The notes under the pieces were generated by a model, which was not told the DNA's origin, searched no databases, and saw only the letters and a program-made list of their open reading frames with translations. The translations under genes and the position numbers were made by a program. Shown one piece after another: positions 26,701-36,102 of a DNA stretch of 64,000 nt; position 1 is the first letter of the stretch, and the number at the start of each line of letters is the position of its first letter. The DNA is from Ensifer adhaerens. GTDB taxonomy: Bacteria; Pseudomonadota; Alphaproteobacteria; Rhizobiales; Rhizobiaceae. The stretch is from assembly GCF_001270265.1 (NCBI RefSeq), contig NZ_LGAP01000016.1:1-64000 (forward strand). Reading direction: 5' to 3'.

Positions 26701-28533
26701 ATGCGGCAAAAGACGATCCTCCGCCTTCTTAGCGGCGCTGCACTGATGGCTCTTGCCTCGGTCAGCACCAGCTACCAGGCTTTCGCCGAGGAAAAGGCCG
26801 CCGTCGAGGAGACCGAGCCTTTCGACATCACGTCTGTCAACACCTTTGCCGGCGCCTTCCTCGCTGCTCGCACCGCCGATACGGACCGTGACTTTGCCGC
26901 GGCCAACGAACTCTACCGCATTGCGCTGCAGTTCGAGCCGAACAATAACGAAGTCAAACAGCGGCTGATGATCACGCTGCTGATGGCCGGCAAGTTCGAC
27001 GACGGCGCCAAGATCGCCGAGCAGTTGAAGTCCGACCCGGCCGTCGAGCGCATTACCACCGTCATCCGTGCGATCGAGGCGATCCGCAAGCGCGAATACC
27101 GCAACGCGCAGAAGCTCTTGAACTACGAAGGTCCGAACGATCTCGACCGGCTGATGAACGGCCTTCTTTCCGCCTGGGCCAAATTCGGCCAGGGCAAGCC
27201 CAAAGAGGCGCTCGCGCAGGTCAACGGTCTCGAAGGACCGGACTGGTTCCGCGTATTCAAGAATTACCATGCCGGCGCGATCGCCATCGCCTCCGGCGAC
27301 AAGGCCGCCGCGCGCACGAAACTCAACGACGCGATCCTCGATCGCGAAGGCGGTAGTGCTGCGCCCGACACGTTCATGCGTGCGGTCGAGGCCTTGGCAC
27401 GGTTTGAGGCGCGCGAAGGCAACAAGCAGAAGGCGCTCGACACGATCGCCGTCGGCGAGAACATGGTCAACAACTACACTCCGCTCGAAGCGCTTCGGAA
27501 GAACATCGAGACCGGCATACCCCAGGAGCAGCAGGTCAAGAACGCATCGCAGGGTGCGGCAGCCGTGCTGTTTTCCATCGGCGGCGCGCTCAACCGCGAC
27601 GGCGCCGAAGACATCGTCTCGCTCTATCTCCAGACGGCGCGCCGTCTCGATCCGGAAAGTGCCGATATCCTCGTGATGTTGGCCGGCATCGCCGAAAACC
27701 TGAAGAAGCCGAAGGAAGCGATCGAGCTTTACCAGAGCGTGCCCGAGACCTCGCCGATGCGCAGGCTCTCGGAACTGCAGCTTGGTCTCAGCCTTGCCAG
27801 CATCGGCAAGGTGGATGAAGCCAAGAAGCACCTCAAGGCGCTGATCGACGTCGATCCGAAGAACATCCGCAACTATCTCGCCTATGGCAGCGTGCTTTCC
27901 GATGCCAAGGACTACAAGGAGATGGGCGAGCTTTACGACCGCGCCGTCGATGCGATCGGCCCGGTGCCGAAGCGCGGCGACTGGACCGTGTTTTTCCAGC
28001 GCGGCATCGCCTATGAGCGCCAGAAGCTCTGGGACAAGGCCGAGCCGAGCTTCCGCAAAGCTCTCGAGCTCAACCCCGATCAGCCGCAGGTGCTGAACTA
28101 TCTCGGCTATTCCTGGGTCGACATGAACATCAACCTGGAAGAAGGGCTCGACATGATCCGCAAGGCGGTCGAGCTGAAGCCGGATGACGGCTATATCGTC
28201 GATTCGCTCGGCTGGGCCTATTTCCGCATGAACCGCTTCGATGATGCGGTGGTCGAGCTTGAAAAGGCTGCCGAGCTGATGGCCGGCGATCCGACCATCA
28301 ACGACCATCTCGGCGATGCCTATTGGCGCGTCGGCCGCAAGCTGGAGGCGGTGTTCCAATGGACGCAGACGCTTGAGCTGAAACCCGAGGAGGCCGAGAT
28401 CCCGAAGATCAAGGCCAAGATCGAAAACGGCCTGCCGCCGCTGAAGGAAGTGGTTCCAGCCTCTGCCGACGCCAAGGAAACCGCGCCGAAGAAGGTCACC
28501 CCCGAGGCGCCGGCGCCGGACAAGAAGTCCTGA
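26701..28533 (+). CDS. Exported tetratricopeptide-repeat protein
   Basis: The 610-residue protein begins with a signal peptide (MRQKTILRLLSGAALMALAS to about AFAE). Many TPR-like helices follow, such as the run NPDQPQVLNYLGYSWVDMN, DDGYIVDSLGWAYFRMNRFD and DPTINDHLGDAYWRVGRKLE near the C-terminus. An in-frame extension upstream to 26578 lacks a signal peptide and is rejected. The last 35 residues are Ala/Pro/Lys-rich. It probably serves as a periplasmic scaffold. It ends 7 bases before ispE and is probably cotranscribed with ispE and moaB. Confidence 0.85.
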   Translation: MRQKTILRLLSGAALMALASVSTSYQAFAEEKAAVEETEPFDITSVNTFAGAFLAARTADTDRDFAAANELYRIALQFEPNNNEVKQRLMITLLMAGKFDDGAKIAEQLKSDPAVERITTVIRAIEAIRKREYRNAQKLLNYEGPNDLDRLMNGLLSAWAKFGQGKPKEALAQVNGLEGPDWFRVFKNYHAGAIAIASGDKAAARTKLNDAILDREGGSAAPDTFMRAVEALARFEAREGNKQKALDTIAVGENMVNNYTPLEALRKNIETGIPQEQQVKNASQGAAAVLFSIGGALNRDGAEDIVSLYLQTARRLDPESADILVMLAGIAENLKKPKEAIELYQSVPETSPMRRLSELQLGLSLASIGKVDEAKKHLKALIDVDPKNIRNYLAYGSVLSDAKDYKEMGELYDRAVDAIGPVPKRGDWTVFFQRGIAYERQKLWDKAEPSFRKALELNPDQPQVLNYLGYSWVDMNINLEEGLDMIRKAVELKPDDGYIVDSLGWAYFRMNRFDDAVVELEKAAELMAGDPTINDHLGDAYWRVGRKLEAVFQWTQTLELKPEEAEIPKIKAKIENGLPPLKEVVPASADAKETAPKKVTPEAPAPDKKS

Positions 28534-28540
28534 TCGCAGC

Positions 28541-29452
28541 ATGCTTCAAGGCGAGATTGCGGGCTTCGCGCTGACACGGGCGGCGCCCGCCAAGATCAAT
28601 CTGGCACTGCACGTCGTCGGCCAGCGGGCCGACGGCCACCACCTCCTCGAAAGCCTCGTGACCTTTGCCGACCGCGGAGACCGGATCGGGCTTTCGGCGT
28701 CGGACGAAGACCGTTTCACCCTATCCGGGCCATTCGCCACGGATTTGCCGACGACGGGCGCTGACCAGGACGGCAATCTCGTGCTCAAGGCGCGGGACCT
28801 GCTGCGCCAGGCCTTGGCCCTACAGGGCGTCGACACCCCGCCGGTCCATATTCATCTCGAAAAGAACCTGCCCGTTGCCTCGGGCATCGGTGGCGGATCC
28901 GCCGATGCGGCCGCTACGCTGCGCGGGCTTCTCGACCTCTGGCGAACCAGCATCGAACCGGGACCGCTCGCAGCCTTGGCGCTCAAGCTCGGCGCCGACG
29001 TGCCGATGTGCCTTGACGGCAGGCCGCTTGTGGCTCGCGGCATCGGCGAGGAGATCACGCCGGCTGAAGAGCTTCCCTCGTTCCCGATCGTGCTGGTCAA
29101 TCCTCTGGTTGCCGTCTCGACACCGGTGATCTTCCGGACACTGGAAAAGAAGATCAATCCGCCGCTTGCCATCCCCGTCGGCCTCATATCCCCTGCGGCC
29201 TGGCTTGCGGCCATGGCGGCGATGCGCAACGACCTGGAGCCGCCGGCGCGCTTGCTGCAGCCGATCATCGCCAGCGTCTCCGACGCACTGGCAGCAAGCG
29301 GAGCCGCGCTGGTGCGCATGTCCGGTTCGGGCGCCACCTGCTTCGGCCTGTTCGACAGCGACGAAAGCGCGCAGCGCGCAGCGCACTCCCTTTCTGCTGC
29401 CCACCGCGAATGGTACGTTCTCGCCGGCAGAACCGTAGGCAAGGGGAAATAA
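28541..29452 (+). CDS. ispE: 4-diphosphocytidyl-2-C-methyl-D-erythritol kinase
   Basis: This is the GHMP kinase of the non-mevalonate isoprenoid pathway. The 303-residue product has APAKINLALHVVGQRADGHH, the ATP-binding loop PVASGIGGGSADAAA at 111-125, and the C-terminal MSGSGATCFGLF. The pathway supplies the substrate of the polyprenyl synthase two genes upstream. The start codon lies 7 bases after the TPR gene. Confidence 0.97.
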   Translation: MLQGEIAGFALTRAAPAKINLALHVVGQRADGHHLLESLVTFADRGDRIGLSASDEDRFTLSGPFATDLPTTGADQDGNLVLKARDLLRQALALQGVDTPPVHIHLEKNLPVASGIGGGSADAAATLRGLLDLWRTSIEPGPLAALALKLGADVPMCLDGRPLVARGIGEEITPAEELPSFPIVLVNPLVAVSTPVIFRTLEKKINPPLAIPVGLISPAAWLAAMAAMRNDLEPPARLLQPIIASVSDALAASGAALVRMSGSGATCFGLFDSDESAQRAAHSLSAAHREWYVLAGRTVGKGK

Positions 29453-29453
29453 A

Positions 29454-29996
29454 ATGGCCGAGATCAACGACAATCGCCCCTTCATTCCCGTCGGCATCGC
29501 CATTCTGACGGTCTCCGATACCCGCACACTGGCCAACGACAAGTCCGGCGACACGCTTCAAGCGCGGGTGCTCGACGCCGGCCATCGCCTCGAAGCGCGC
29601 GCGATCGTGCCCGACGATAAGCAAAAGATCCGCGATCAGGTGGAAGCCTGGACGCGCGACGATACGATCGACGTGGTGATCACCACCGGCGGAACCGGCT
29701 TCACCGGCCGCGACGTCACGCCTGAGGCGCTCGAACCGCTGTTCGAAAAGCGCATGGATGGCTTCTCCGAAGTCTTCCACCGGATCTCCTATGAGAAGAT
29801 CGGTACATCGACGATCCAGTCGCGTGCAACCGGCGGCGTCGCCAACGCCACCTTCATCTTCGTCCTGCCGGGCTCGCCCGGGGCCTGCAAGGACGCGTGG
29901 GACAGCATTCTCAAGCAGCAACTCGACTACCGGCACATGCCGTGCAATTTCGTCGAGATCATGCCGCGGCTCGACGAGCATCTGAAGCGGGGCTGA
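29454..29996 (+). CDS. moaB: Molybdenum cofactor biosynthesis protein B
   Basis: The 180-residue protein is a MogA/MoaB-fold molybdopterin adenylyltransferase type: ILTVSDTRTLANDKSGD at the start, VVITTGGTGFTGRDVTPEAL for nucleotide binding, and FVLPGSPGACKDAWD at the end. A single base separates the ispE stop from its ATG. Whether it acts in place of MogA cannot be told here. Confidence 0.95.
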   Translation: MAEINDNRPFIPVGIAILTVSDTRTLANDKSGDTLQARVLDAGHRLEARAIVPDDKQKIRDQVEAWTRDDTIDVVITTGGTGFTGRDVTPEALEPLFEKRMDGFSEVFHRISYEKIGTSTIQSRATGGVANATFIFVLPGSPGACKDAWDSILKQQLDYRHMPCNFVEIMPRLDEHLKRG

Positions 29997-30002
29997 GCGG
30001 GC

Positions 30003-30334
30003 CTGTCCCTGAACGCATCTTACAAGAGGCCGCCTCTGCCGAAACGGCGGTCGACTGCGCGAATGTGTGGCGCAACCGGCCTGTTCCCTAGGGAACTGCG
30101 AAGCCACTACTTGTCTGCTAGACGTTCAATGGTCAGCTCACATGAGGGATCGCAACGAGACCCGAGCAAGTCCTTCAAACGGAGCGAAGACGAGCCCATC
30201 GCCAATGTCCCCCGGCGAAGGGAACAAGAACATACGACGCGCGGCTCGCCCGGTCGCTCGGCTACGAATTTGCTAGCAAAGATATTTGGTAGCCGCTTGG
30301 AGGTGCCGTCCGCAGGACAGGCACCTTTTTTGTT
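30003..30334 (+). ncRNA. Possible non-coding RNA or long 3' UTR ending in a strong terminator
   Basis: The 354 bases between moaB and the convergent glycosyltransferase contain no credible protein frame. The sequence holds the perfect palindrome GTTCCCTAGGGAAC (about 30084-30097), a hairpin CGGCTAC...GTAGCCG near 30262-30298, and a terminator at the end. GGCCTGTCCCTG at the left edge could also pair with CAGGACAGGC in the terminator region. It does not contain the signatures I know for 6S, RNase P, SRP or tmRNA. It could simply be the moaB 3' UTR. Confidence 0.35.
30300..30334 (+). terminator. Rho-independent terminator downstream of moaB / putative ncRNA
   Basis: AGGTGCC pairs with GGCACCT around GTCCGCAGGACA, which itself has GTCC/GGAC, followed by TTTTTT. 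The minus strand lacks a T tract, so it acts on plus-strand transcripts. Confidence 0.85.
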
Positions 30335-30350
30335 GGCGCCAGTCGATAAT

Positions 30351-30878
30351 CTACGCGCCCTGCCTGCTGTCGAGCGCAACCCAGGCCGGGACCAGCTCGG
30401 TCGCAAGCTTTCGTACAGCGCGGATATTGGTCATCTCACTCAGTTGCATCTTCCCGCGCGCGACCACCAAAGCGTCGCCCTTGCGCACGAGGAAACCGGC
30501 CTCCAACGGCTTCACCCGCCGCGCAAGGCGATGCAGGAGCGGCTTGCGGTGGAGGCGTGACGGGGAGAAACGGGCCGGGCCTTTGTGAAGCGATACATAT
30601 TCGACGAGTTCATCCACCCAGCGTCCGATCGGCCGAGCACCAGGCTCAAGCAGCATCAGCCACTCGCCGCGCGCGGAGCGCACGATATCGCCCAGATCCC
30701 AATCGACGCAGAAGCGGCAACCGGCGGCATCGGCCACACGCACCGACCCGTCCTTGGAGCCATGATCGAGGATGATGACATCGCTGACCAATCCCTCCAC
30801 GGCGCCTGCCACGAGCACGGACAGCGTCTGCGCCAGTTCCGCTTCGTTATCGCGTGTTTCCATGATGATCGTCAGCAT
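30351..30878 (-). CDS. Short GT2-like glycosyltransferase domain protein
   Basis: The 175-residue product starts MLTIIMETRDNEAELAQTLS and has IILDHGSKDGSVRVADAAG, resembling the nucleotide-sugar half of family 2 glycosyltransferases, then GEWLMLLEPGARP in place of the usual DDD/DAD loop. The acceptor half is missing, so it is either a minimal enzyme or a degenerate one; the catalytic DXD is not obvious. A longer frame to 30956 exists without support. It is convergent with moaB and divergent from the radical SAM gene. Confidence 0.7.
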   Translation of the reverse strand: MLTIIMETRDNEAELAQTLSVLVAGAVEGLVSDVIILDHGSKDGSVRVADAAGCRFCVDWDLGDIVRSARGEWLMLLEPGARPIGRWVDELVEYVSLHKGPARFSPSRLHRKPLLHRLARRVKPLEAGFLVRKGDALVVARGKMQLSEMTNIRAVRKLATELVPAWVALDSRQGA

Positions 30879-31076
30879 AGCTGTTCCTACCGCATTGCAG
30901 CGTAAAATGCTACATCCGCGTGCGACGATGGCTCCCGTCCTCGTCCTGATCTCCAAGTCATGCCTATCGCTCTCATTTCAGCGGGCATGATTTTGTTCTT
31001 GAATTGTTCTTGTTTTCACGATAGGAAAATAATCAGAACAAAACGGGATCAAACACGCGATCCCCCGGAGATTCCG

Positions 31077-32234
31077 ATGAACGAGCTGTCTCAGATCAGG
31101 CAGGGTGCGCTTGCACCCGCCAACACGGCAGAGGTTGCCGAAGCATTGATGAGCGGAACCGGTCTCAGGATCGAGGTTGATCGTCGCCGCGGACGGGGCG
31201 CCGGACTGAACATGTCGGGCCGCTTCGAGCCGCAGGCGCGTGAGGCCTTCGACGATGGTTGGGAGAGTCTTGAAGACCTGCCGCCCTTCAAGACCGAGGT
31301 GCAGGTGGAGAAGCCGCGCTCGGTGATCAGCCGCAACGATTCCCCGGATATTTCCTTCGATCGCTCGATCAACCCTTATCGTGGCTGCGAGCACGGATGC
31401 ATCTATTGTTTCGCCCGTCCGACGCATGCCTATATGGGGCTTTCGGCCGGCCTCGATTTCGAGGCGAAGCTCTTTGCCAAGCCGGACGCTCCGCGCCTGC
31501 TGGAGCGCGAGCTCGCCCGCTCGGACTACAAGGTGAGGCCGATCGCCATCGGCACCAACACCGACCCCTATCAGCCGATCGAGAAGGAATGGCGGATCAT
31601 GCGCCAGATCCTCGAAGTGCTGCAGGCCGCCAACCATCCGGTGATGATCGTGACGAAGTCGGCGATGGTGACGCGCGACATCGATCTGCTTGCGCCGATG
31701 GCGGAAAAGGGGCTCGCCCGTGTCGGCATTTCGGTAACGACGCTCGACCGAAAGCTGGCACGCACGATGGAGCCACGCGCTTCGACGCCTTCCAAGCGAC
31801 TGGAGGCGATGCGCTCCCTCTCCGAAGCCGGCATTCCGACCGGTGTCCTGGTGTCGCCGATCATCCCGGCCCTGAACGATCACGAGATAGAACGGGTTCT
31901 GGAAGCCTCCCGGACCGCAGGAGCGCTGGAAGCCACCTATGTGCTGTTGCGTCTGCCGCTCGAGGTCAGCCCGCTCTTTCGCGACTGGCTGCTTCGGAAC
32001 TATCCGGACCGCTATCGGCACGTGATGTCGCTGATCCGGTCGATGCGTGGCGGCAAGGACTACGATGCCGAGTTCGGTAAACGCATGAAGGGCGCCGGCC
32101 CCTATGCCTGGCAGATCGGCCGTCGGTTCGAACTTGCGGCCAAACGCCTCGGCCTCAACCTCAATCGCCGGCAGTTGCGCGACGACATTTTCGTGCCGCC
32201 GCTCGGGACCGGCGTCCAGCTTTCGCTGCTCTAG
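31077..32234 (+). CDS. Radical SAM protein, PA0069 family
   Basis: The 385-residue protein has the radical SAM cluster motif CEHGCIYC (Cys104, Cys108, Cys111) in the context NPYRGCEHGCIYCFARPTH. This is typical of the PA0069/SplB-like group. AIGTNTDPYQPIEK and GISVTTLDRKLARTMEPRA are further family blocks. The reaction and substrate are unknown. The ATG follows CCCCCGGAG, and an upstream in-frame extension has no ribosome site. It stands alone; 352 bases separate it from rnhB. Confidence 0.9.
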   Translation: MNELSQIRQGALAPANTAEVAEALMSGTGLRIEVDRRRGRGAGLNMSGRFEPQAREAFDDGWESLEDLPPFKTEVQVEKPRSVISRNDSPDISFDRSINPYRGCEHGCIYCFARPTHAYMGLSAGLDFEAKLFAKPDAPRLLERELARSDYKVRPIAIGTNTDPYQPIEKEWRIMRQILEVLQAANHPVMIVTKSAMVTRDIDLLAPMAEKGLARVGISVTTLDRKLARTMEPRASTPSKRLEAMRSLSEAGIPTGVLVSPIIPALNDHEIERVLEASRTAGALEATYVLLRLPLEVSPLFRDWLLRNYPDRYRHVMSLIRSMRGGKDYDAEFGKRMKGAGPYAWQIGRRFELAAKRLGLNLNRRQLRDDIFVPPLGTGVQLSLL

Positions 32235-32586
32235 CGGCAACAGGTGCTGCGTATTCCGCAGGGGGTGCGAAGTTTTCGGCCGTTTAGGCCATGGAATGAG
32301 AGGTTCAGCCAGAAGGTCTCATGACATTCATGGTTGGCCGGAAGATGAGGGTCTCAGCCTTGGGGCCTCTGCATGGCGCCCAAGACCGAAATCGGCTTGG
32401 GAAGCAGGTCATGTCGCAAATTCAGGAAAACAGCGCCTGTTGCGCGTCATATCCGACGCGCAACGACAGAAGTGAATTCCGGCGTCTCGTCCGTGCCTCA
32501 GGATGACGCTGGCATACCCCCCGGCTGCCGCCGCACTCAGATCGGGGGACTTGAAGAGAATCGGTCGATCATGCGAGTTTCGCCGC
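32235..32586. other. Intergenic region with a degenerate palindromic repeat
   Basis: The stretch holds a hairpin CTGTTGCGCGTC...GACGCGCAACGACAG near 32440-32470, a worn relative of the second hairpin of the two-hairpin repeats. No supported gene is visible. The rnhB frame is open upstream to 32503, so part of this stretch could be the rnhB N-terminus. Confidence 0.5.
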
Positions 32587-33237
32587 ATGTCACATCGCAG
32601 ATCGATCGATTCTCCCCTTTTCCCGGATATTCTCCTTGGGCCCGATTTCAGCTTTGAGCTGGCTGCCAGAAAGGATGGTGCATGGCCCGTCGCCGGCGCC
32701 GACGAAGCCGGTCGCGGACCGCTTGCCGGCCCGGTCGTTGCGGCCGCCGTCATCCTCAATCCCGACGCCATCCCTGAAGGCCTGAACGACAGCAAGAAAT
32801 TGAGCGCCGCTGCGCGCGAAAAACTGTTCGACGAGATCCTGGCGACCGCCACCGTTTCCATCGCCTCTTCCTCGGCCACCACCATCGATACCATCGACAT
32901 CCGCAAGGCCAGCCTCGAGGCGATGCGACGGGCCGTCGACGGCCTGTCCCTGGCCGCCCGTTTCGTGCTGGTCGATGGCCGCGATGTGCCGCCCGGCCTC
33001 GGCTGCCATGCCAAGGCGGTAGTCAAGGGCGATGCCCGCTCGCTTTCGATTGCAGCCGCGTCGATCGTCGCCAAGGTGACCCGCGACCGGATGATGGAAC
33101 GTGCCGATATCGCTCACCCCGGCTACGGTTTTGCGGTCCATGCCGGCTACGCAACGGCAGTGCACCGCAAGGCGATCGACGCCAAGGGCCCCTGCCCACT
33201 GCACCGCATGAGCTTTCGCCCGCTGCGCAAGGACTGA
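32587..33237 (+). CDS. rnhB: Ribonuclease HII
   Basis: The enzyme cuts the RNA strand of RNA-DNA hybrids, including single misincorporated ribonucleotides. The 216-residue product has the catalytic [13 protein letters not shown] (Asp39, Glu40), LNDSKKLS, the Asp130 of FVLVDG, and [21 protein letters not shown]. The start [14 protein letters not shown] is chosen for length; an in-frame ATG at 32503 would add 28 residues. Element B and the atp operon follow it. Confidence 0.95.
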   Translation: MSHRRSIDSPLFPDILLGPDFSFELAARKDGAWPVAGADEAGRGPLAGPVVAAAVILNPDAIPEGLNDSKKLSAAAREKLFDEILATATVSIASSSATTIDTIDIRKASLEAMRRAVDGLSLAARFVLVDGRDVPPGLGCHAKAVVKGDARSLSIAAASIVAKVTRDRMMERADIAHPGYGFAVHAGYATAVHRKAIDAKGPCPLHRMSFRPLRKD

Positions 33238-33463
33238 CATTCGGCATCGGTGAAACCCGGCCGGCGCGACAACCGCGAACCGCAGCCAATAGCACTCCCC
33301 TTTGAAGGGCTCCTGGGCCGCTCGGTGCGTCACGCAGGCGCACAGCGAGCGGTGCCACGGCAGCTTTGCGCAGTCGCACGCTCGGCGCCGAGCCGCTACG
33401 CCAGCGCATTTGCCTGCAATTTGCCAACCGGCCCTGGCGATCGGCCGGTGTTTGACGAATGCT

Positions 33464-33645
33464 CTGATACCAACCTGCGCTGATATTGACCTCTTGCGTG
33501 GGACCGTATGCGGTCATCCGGCGAGGAGCATACCGCAGAGCGATGCCTCGGCATCGGTCGAGGGTTGCGACGCTGCCGGTGGCCGATAGACGGCCCACCC
33601 GTGGGCCCGGCGCAAGAGGTTAATGTCAGCGCAGGTTGGTATTAT
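33464..33645. repeat. 182-bp long inverted-repeat element (element B)
   Basis: The arms 33467-33498 and 33611-33642 pair at 30 of 32 positions and begin ATACCAAC. The interior carries one copy (33535-33579) of the 45-base module found twice in element A, including the hairpin CGATGC-CTCG-GCATCG. It lies in a 550-base gap between rnhB and the end of the atp operon. The rest of that gap (33238-33463, 33646-33737) shows no gene. Confidence 0.8.
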
Positions 33646-33737
33646 CCCGTCAATCGATCCGGAAGCGGGATGTTGAACGTCAAGGGTGACATTCCAACCG
33701 GCTTTCGCCGGCGTCGGCAAAAGTGGCCTCAAAAGCA

Positions 33738-33763
33738 AAAAGCCCCGCGCAAGGCGGGGCTTT
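33738..33763 (-). terminator. Rho-independent terminator of the atp F0 operon
   Basis: On the minus strand AAAGCCCCGCC pairs with the GGCGGGGCTTT counterpart (GCCCCGC/GCGGGGC core) around TTGC and runs into TTTTTGCTTTT. It lies 25 bases past the atpF stop. Confidence 0.85.
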
Positions 33764-33787
33764 CAAATCGTATCCTGCAGCGCGTGC

Positions 33788-34273
33788 TTAGTTCAGGCGC
33801 GACTTGACTTCGCCAAGTGCCTTCTTGAACAGCTCGCTCTGGGCGCCAGCGTCGGCTTTGGCAGCAACCACCTTTTCGGCGGCGCTGATCGCCAGATCGA
33901 CGGCAGCCGAACGAACGGCGTTGATCGCGTCGCTTTCGGCCTGCTTGATCTTCTGTTCCGACAGCGCGGTCCGGCGGGCGACGAATTCTTCCGTCTTCTG
34001 CTTGGCTTCGGCGGTCAGCATTTCGGCTTCACGCTGAGCGGCGGCAACGATACCGGCAGCTTCCGCTTCGGCATCCTTGCGCTTGCGCTGGTATTCGGCA
34101 ACGAGGCTCTGGGCTTCTTCGCGCAGGCGCTTGGCTTCCGCCAGCTCGTTGCTGATCTTGTCGGCGCGTCCATCGAGCGCCTTGCCGATCATGCCCGGCA
34201 CCTTGAGATAGGCGATCAGGACGAAGAACAGGATCAAGCCGACGAGGGCATAGAAGGTCGCATCAAGATGCAT
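33788..34273 (-). CDS. atpF: ATP synthase F0 subunit b
   Basis: The 161-residue stator subunit has an N-terminal membrane segment (FYALVGLILFFVLIAYL) followed by a long charged coiled coil rich in Ala, Glu, Lys and Arg. It pairs with the b' subunit encoded directly upstream (13-base gap); alphaproteobacteria use a b/b' heterodimer. It is last in the operon, before a terminator. Confidence 0.95.
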   Translation of the reverse strand: MHLDATFYALVGLILFFVLIAYLKVPGMIGKALDGRADKISNELAEAKRLREEAQSLVAEYQRKRKDAEAEAAGIVAAAQREAEMLTAEAKQKTEEFVARRTALSEQKIKQAESDAINAVRSAAVDLAISAAEKVVAAKADAGAQSELFKKALGEVKSRLN

Positions 34274-34286
34274 GGTTCAGTGCTCC

Positions 34287-34904
34287 TCAGTTACCGGCCG
34301 ATGCCTTGACGGCAGCAACGATCTCAGCCTTGGTGACGGTGCCACCAATGAGCTGCTTGACGACGGCGGTCGCAGTTTCCTCGGCAATCGCGCCGACGTC
34401 TGCAAGTGCCTTGGTCTTGATGTCGGCGATGCGGTCTTCCGCAGCGGCGATCTTCTTGGAAAGATCGGCTTCGACAGCGTTGCGGTCGGCGACAGCCTTG
34501 GACTTGGCAGCTTCGCGCGCGCCGTCGGCGATCTGATGACCCTTGGCCTTGGCGGTTGCCAATTCCTGCTCATAGGATGCGATGGCGGCGTCAGCTTCGC
34601 CCTTCAGGCGCGACGCTTCGTCGAGATCCTGAGCGATCCGGTCGTGACGGGTTTCAAGAATTCCGCCGATGCGCGGAATGATGACCTTCGACATCAAGAG
34701 ATAGAAGAGGCCGAACGTGATCGCGAGCCAGAGCAGCTGCGATGCGAAATGGGTCGAATCAAAGGGCGGGAACACGCCGGAGCCAGCCTCGCCTTCGTGG
34801 GCCACACCCGTTTCGGTGTGCACCTCACCGGCCGCAGCGGCATCGTGTGCTTCGGCGCCTTCAGTGGTGGTTGACTGCTGGGCATAGGCCGCGGTCACAA
34901 ACAT
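34287..34904 (-). CDS. atpG: ATP synthase F0 subunit b'
   Basis: The 205-residue product has an Ala/Glu/His-rich N-terminal extension, a membrane segment ([20 protein letters not shown]) and a long coiled coil, as in b' subunits of alphaproteobacteria and chloroplasts. GGAGGTGAGC lies ideally before the ATG of MFVTAAYAQ, which decides the start against an ATG six codons upstream. Some annotations call this gene atpF2. Confidence 0.93.
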   Translation of the reverse strand: MFVTAAYAQQSTTTEGAEAHDAAAAGEVHTETGVAHEGEAGSGVFPPFDSTHFASQLLWLAITFGLFYLLMSKVIIPRIGGILETRHDRIAQDLDEASRLKGEADAAIASYEQELATAKAKGHQIADGAREAAKSKAVADRNAVEADLSKKIAAAEDRIADIKTKALADVGAIAEETATAVVKQLIGGTVTKAEIVAAVKASAGN

Positions 34905-34980
34905 GCTCACCTCCAGGTGCACTCAAGAATATGCGCGGCCGCGACCCTTTGACGGGTCGCGGCCGAAACTCCAGCCGTTA

Positions 34981-35208
34981 TTAGACGGCGAAGAGGAGGA
35001 GCAGGGCTACGAGCAGCGAGAAGATGCCCAGAGCTTCCGTAACGGCGAAGCCGAATACGAGGCGGCCGAACTGGCCGTCAGCAGCCGACGGGTTGCGCAG
35101 CGCGCCAGAGAGGTAGCTGCCGAAGATGTTGCCGAGGCCGAGAGCCGTGCCGGCCATACCGAGGCAAGCCAGACCTGCGCCGATGTACTTTGCTGCTTCC
35201 GCTTCCAT
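34981..35208 (-). CDS. atpE: ATP synthase F0 subunit c
   Basis: The 75-residue hairpin proteolipid forms the rotor ring. Two membrane helices flank the polar loop [10 protein letters not shown]. The proton-carrying carboxylate is Glu58 in [10 protein letters not shown]. Length and context (between a and b') are standard for alphaproteobacteria. Confidence 0.97.
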   Translation of the reverse strand: MEAEAAKYIGAGLACLGMAGTALGLGNIFGSYLSGALRNPSAADGQFGRLVFGFAVTEALGIFSLLVALLLLFAV

Positions 35209-35289
35209 GATTGAACTCCTTCGAATGGTGTTGCGGCTTAGGATTGCGCTTCCGGCGGAGGACCGGCCGGAAGCAAGCGACTGTATTCC

Positions 35290-36042
35290 TTAGTGGCTTC
35301 CGGGATGGACAGCGTCGTTGAGGTACATGCAGGTCAGTACCGCGAAGACATAGGCCTGGAGGAAGCAGACGAGGAATTCAAGACCGGTGATAGCGACGGT
35401 CATGATGAGCGGCAGGATCGCGCCACCGATACCGAGCGCACCGAGAGCGCTCAGGGAGGTCACGAAGCCAGCGAAAACCTTCAGCGTGATGTGGCCGGCC
35501 AACATGTTGGCGAAGAGACGGACCGAAAGGCTGATGGGACGGGAAAGGAACGAGATGATTTCGATCGACACGACCAGCGGCAGCAGGACGCCCGGCACGC
35601 CGTGAGGCACGAACAGCTTCAGGAAGCCGAAGCCATGCTTGTAGAAACCATAGAACAGCACCGTACCGATGACGAACAGCGCCAAGGCGAAGGTGACGAT
35701 GATCTGGCTGGTGATGGTAAAGAAGTAAGGGAACATGCCGAGCAGGTTCGCCGTCAGGATGAACATGAACAGCGAGAACACCATCGGGAAGAATTTCATG
35801 CCGCCGCTGCCGGCGCCTTCGCGCAGCATCGAAGCGATGAATTCATAGGACATTTCCGAAACCGACTGCAGGCGCGTCGGGATCAGCCCGCGCTGCGATG
35901 TGGTCAGGTAAAGGAAACCGGCAGCGGCACCCACGGTCGCAACCATGAACAGCGATGCATTGGTGAAGGAAAAGTCAATTCCGCCAATTTCGATCGGGAC
36001 AATCTTGTTGACCAGGAACTGGTGGGTCGGATCGTTTGACAC
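35290..36042 (-). CDS. atpB: ATP synthase F0 subunit a
   Basis: The 250-residue stator channel subunit has five or six membrane helices. The essential Arg175 lies in [14 protein letters not shown], facing the c-ring Glu. [15 protein letters not shown] and [13 protein letters not shown] are further family blocks. It is second in the operon after atpI. Confidence 0.97.
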   Translation of the reverse strand: MSNDPTHQFLVNKIVPIEIGGIDFSFTNASLFMVATVGAAAGFLYLTTSQRGLIPTRLQSVSEMSYEFIASMLREGAGSGGMKFFPMVFSLFMFILTANLLGMFPYFFTITSQIIVTFALALFVIGTVLFYGFYKHGFGFLKLFVPHGVPGVLLPLVVSIEIISFLSRPISLSVRLFANMLAGHITLKVFAGFVTSLSALGALGIGGAILPLIMTVAITGLEFLVCFLQAYVFAVLTCMYLNDAVHPGSH

Positions 36043-36102
36043 CGCGCTTCTCTTTCGTTCTGCCCGCCTTTAGGGCGGATACCGTGTTTTCCGGGCGACG
36101 CC

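Noticed and set aside
30063-30560. Plus-strand open frame between moaB and the glycosyltransferase
   Set aside because: Composition is unlike a protein, it has no ribosome site, and it runs through a strong terminator.
33508-33807. Open frames across element B
   Set aside because: Explained by the inverted-repeat structure; no start signals.
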